Assembly: GCA_964514145.1 (NCBI GenBank)
Contig: CAZEPM010000044.1
Location: 1-15,567, forward strand
From: Phocaeicola_A sp964514145
GTDB taxonomy: Bacteria; Bacteroidota; Bacteroidia; Bacteroidales; Bacteroidaceae
Length of the DNA: 15,567 nucleotides
Reading direction: 5' to 3'
The notes under the pieces are model-generated. The model did no database searches and was not told the origin of the DNA. It saw only the letters and a list, made by a program, of their open reading frames with translations. Shown here one piece after another: positions 14,422 to 15,567 of this stretch; position 1 is the stretch's first letter; the number at the start of each line of letters is the position of its first letter. Both the position numbers and the translations under genes were made by a program.

Positions 14422-15456
14422 ATGAAAAACAAAATTCTGGTAACCGGTGGAACGGGATACATCGGTTCGCATACGGTTGTCGAACTTCAAAATTGCGGTT
14501 ATGAAGTTGTGATTGTGGATAATCTGTCTAATTCTCGTGCAGATGTAGTAGATAATATCACAAAGATTACGAAAGTGCGTCCGATATTCAAACAATTAGA
14601 TTGCTTGAACTTCGATAAGTTGAAAGCATTGTTCGAGGAGCATTCGGATATACAAGCTATTATACATTTCGCTGCGAGTAAGGCAGTTGGAGAATCTGTG
14701 CAAAAGCCATTGCTTTATTATCGTAATAACCTTGTGTCGCTTATTAATTTATTGGAATTAATGCCTCAGTTCAATGTAAAAGGGCTAGTGTTTTCTTCGT
14801 CGTGTACGGTTTATGGACAGCCGGATATCCTTCCGGTAACAGAGGATGCCCCAATTAAAAAAGCAGAAAGTCCATACGGCAACACGAAACAAATCAATGA
14901 GGAAATTATTTGCGATACGGTGAAGTCGGGTGTTCCGATACATGCTATTCTATTACGTTATTTTAATCCGATTGGCGCTCACCCAAGCGGTTTGATTGGT
15001 GAGTTGCCTAATGGCGTCCCGATGAACCTGATTCCGTATCTGACACAGACAGCCATTGGTATTCGTGAGAAACTAAGTGTATTTGGAGATGATTACCAAA
15101 CGCCCGATGGTTCTTGTATCCGTGATTATATCAATGTGGTTGATTTGGCAAAGGCTCATGTTATCGCTATTGACAGAATCCTGAACGATAAACAGACGAA
15201 ACCGGTGGAGGTGTTTAATGTCGGAACCGGTCGTGGACTGTCGGTGCTCGAACTGATTCACGCGTTTGAATCCGCTACCGGCGTAAAGCTGAACTATCAG
15301 ATAACCGGACGTCGTGCCGGCGACATTGAGCAGGTATGGGCTAATCCGGAAAAGGCTAATAAAGTGTTGGGGTGGAAAGCGGAGACAAGCATTGAAGATA
15401 CGTTGCGCTCTGCATGGAACTGGCAACTGAAGCTGCGCGAAAGAAACATCCAGTAA
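14422..15456 (+). CDS. galE: UDP-glucose 4-epimerase
   Basis: The 344-residue product interconverts UDP-glucose and UDP-galactose, supplying galactose metabolism and polysaccharide synthesis. It is an extended short-chain dehydrogenase: the NAD-binding TGGTGYIGSH (8-17), IHFAASKAVGES (81-92), the catalytic Ser127 in FSSSCTVYG, and the Y152-G-N-T-K156 pair. These align with E. coli GalE Ser124, Tyr149 and Lys153. The C-terminal half has RYFNPIGAHPSG and DGSCIRDYINVVDLA, which are typical of GalE. In-frame ATGs also exist at 14371 and 14398. The ATG at 14422 is preferred because MKNKILVTGG is the usual N-terminus and a TAnnTTTG box lies inside the longer version. Confidence 0.95.
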   Translation: MKNKILVTGGTGYIGSHTVVELQNCGYEVVIVDNLSNSRADVVDNITKITKVRPIFKQLDCLNFDKLKALFEEHSDIQAIIHFAASKAVGESVQKPLLYYRNNLVSLINLLELMPQFNVKGLVFSSSCTVYGQPDILPVTEDAPIKKAESPYGNTKQINEEIICDTVKSGVPIHAILLRYFNPIGAHPSGLIGELPNGVPMNLIPYLTQTAIGIREKLSVFGDDYQTPDGSCIRDYINVVDLAKAHVIAIDRILNDKQTKPVEVFNVGTGRGLSVLELIHAFESATGVKLNYQITGRRAGDIEQVWANPEKANKVLGWKAETSIEDTLRSAWNWQLKLRERNIQ

Positions 15457-15549
15457 GTAAATATTGTACCCAGAACTGATTAAGGCAATTACATCCTGTC
15501 CGACACCATGTGATTGCGTTGCCGATTGACACTTCAAACATGTTTATCG

Positions 15550-15567
15550 GACACATACGTATGTGTC
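15550..15567. terminator. Perfect palindrome after galE, possible terminator stem
   Basis: GACACATACGTATGTGTC is its own reverse complement over 18 bases and ends exactly at the window edge, so the arms may extend further. It lies 94 bases after the galE stop. As RNA it could form a hairpin. Whether a U-tract follows cannot be seen. Another possibility is a protein-binding palindrome. Confidence 0.4.

Noticed and set aside
15073..15537. Minus-strand open frame of 154 codons opposite the end of galE
   Set aside because: Most of it is antisense to conserved GalE sequence; no recognisable motif or promoter.
1..15567. CRISPR arrays, tRNA or rRNA genes, insertion sequences, phage or defence genes
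   Set aside because: No regular spaced repeats, tRNA-like cloverleaf, rRNA segments, transposase or integrase motifs, or terminal inverted repeats were recognised on either strand.

Overview
The window looks like chromosomal DNA from the Bacteroidales, probably a gut Bacteroides or a close relative. The evidence is Bacteroidetes-type promoters (TAnnTTTG boxes), A-rich ribosome binding regions, a long-form hisG next to a fused hisB, and an rnf operon in the order B-C-D-G-E-A preceded by an RseC-like gene. The identification rests on reading translations and motifs; no database search was possible.

Layout. (1) 17-742, plus strand: an exported, GDPD-like protein of unknown substrate, ending against hisB at a hairpin (761-787) that could terminate both strands. 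(2) 5151 down to 777, minus strand: hisG-hisD-hisC-hisB, four tightly spaced histidine biosynthesis genes. (3) 5152-5651, the only long stretch without an annotated protein gene. It holds the his control region: a TTTG-N20-TAGCTTTG promoter, a 16-residue leader peptide with three consecutive His codons, and an attenuator whose terminator arm is duplicated at the leader stop codon. Beyond the promoter lies a G+C-rich patch with interlocking inverted repeats. (4) 8541 down to 5652, minus strand: an OPT-family transporter followed by a secreted alpha/beta-hydrolase esterase. (5) 8542-8668: a divergent promoter region. (6) 8669-14255, plus strand: rseC-like, rnfB, rnfC, rnfD, rnfG, rnfE, rnfA, encoding the membrane ferredoxin:NAD+ oxidoreductase. 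(7) 14268-14367: a 100-N assembly gap. (8) 14422-15456, plus strand: galE, with its own -7 box just after the gap. A perfect 18-bp palindrome ends the window.

How the genes work together. HisG commits ATP and PRPP to histidine synthesis; HisB, HisC and HisD catalyse the later steps. The middle enzymes (HisI/E, A, H, F) are not here. The leader reads histidyl-tRNA supply and should set read-through into hisG. The Rnf complex couples electron flow between ferredoxin and NAD+ to ion movement across the inner membrane. RnfB and RnfC carry the Fe-S clusters, RnfD and RnfG carry covalent flavins, and RnfA and RnfE form the membrane core. No flavin transferase (ApbE) lies in the window.

Most of the window is ordinary core metabolism. 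The observations most worth attention are the his attenuator, the switch-like inverted repeats at 5504-5567, the Fe-S-rich RnfB, and a second flavinylation-like motif at the RnfG C-terminus.
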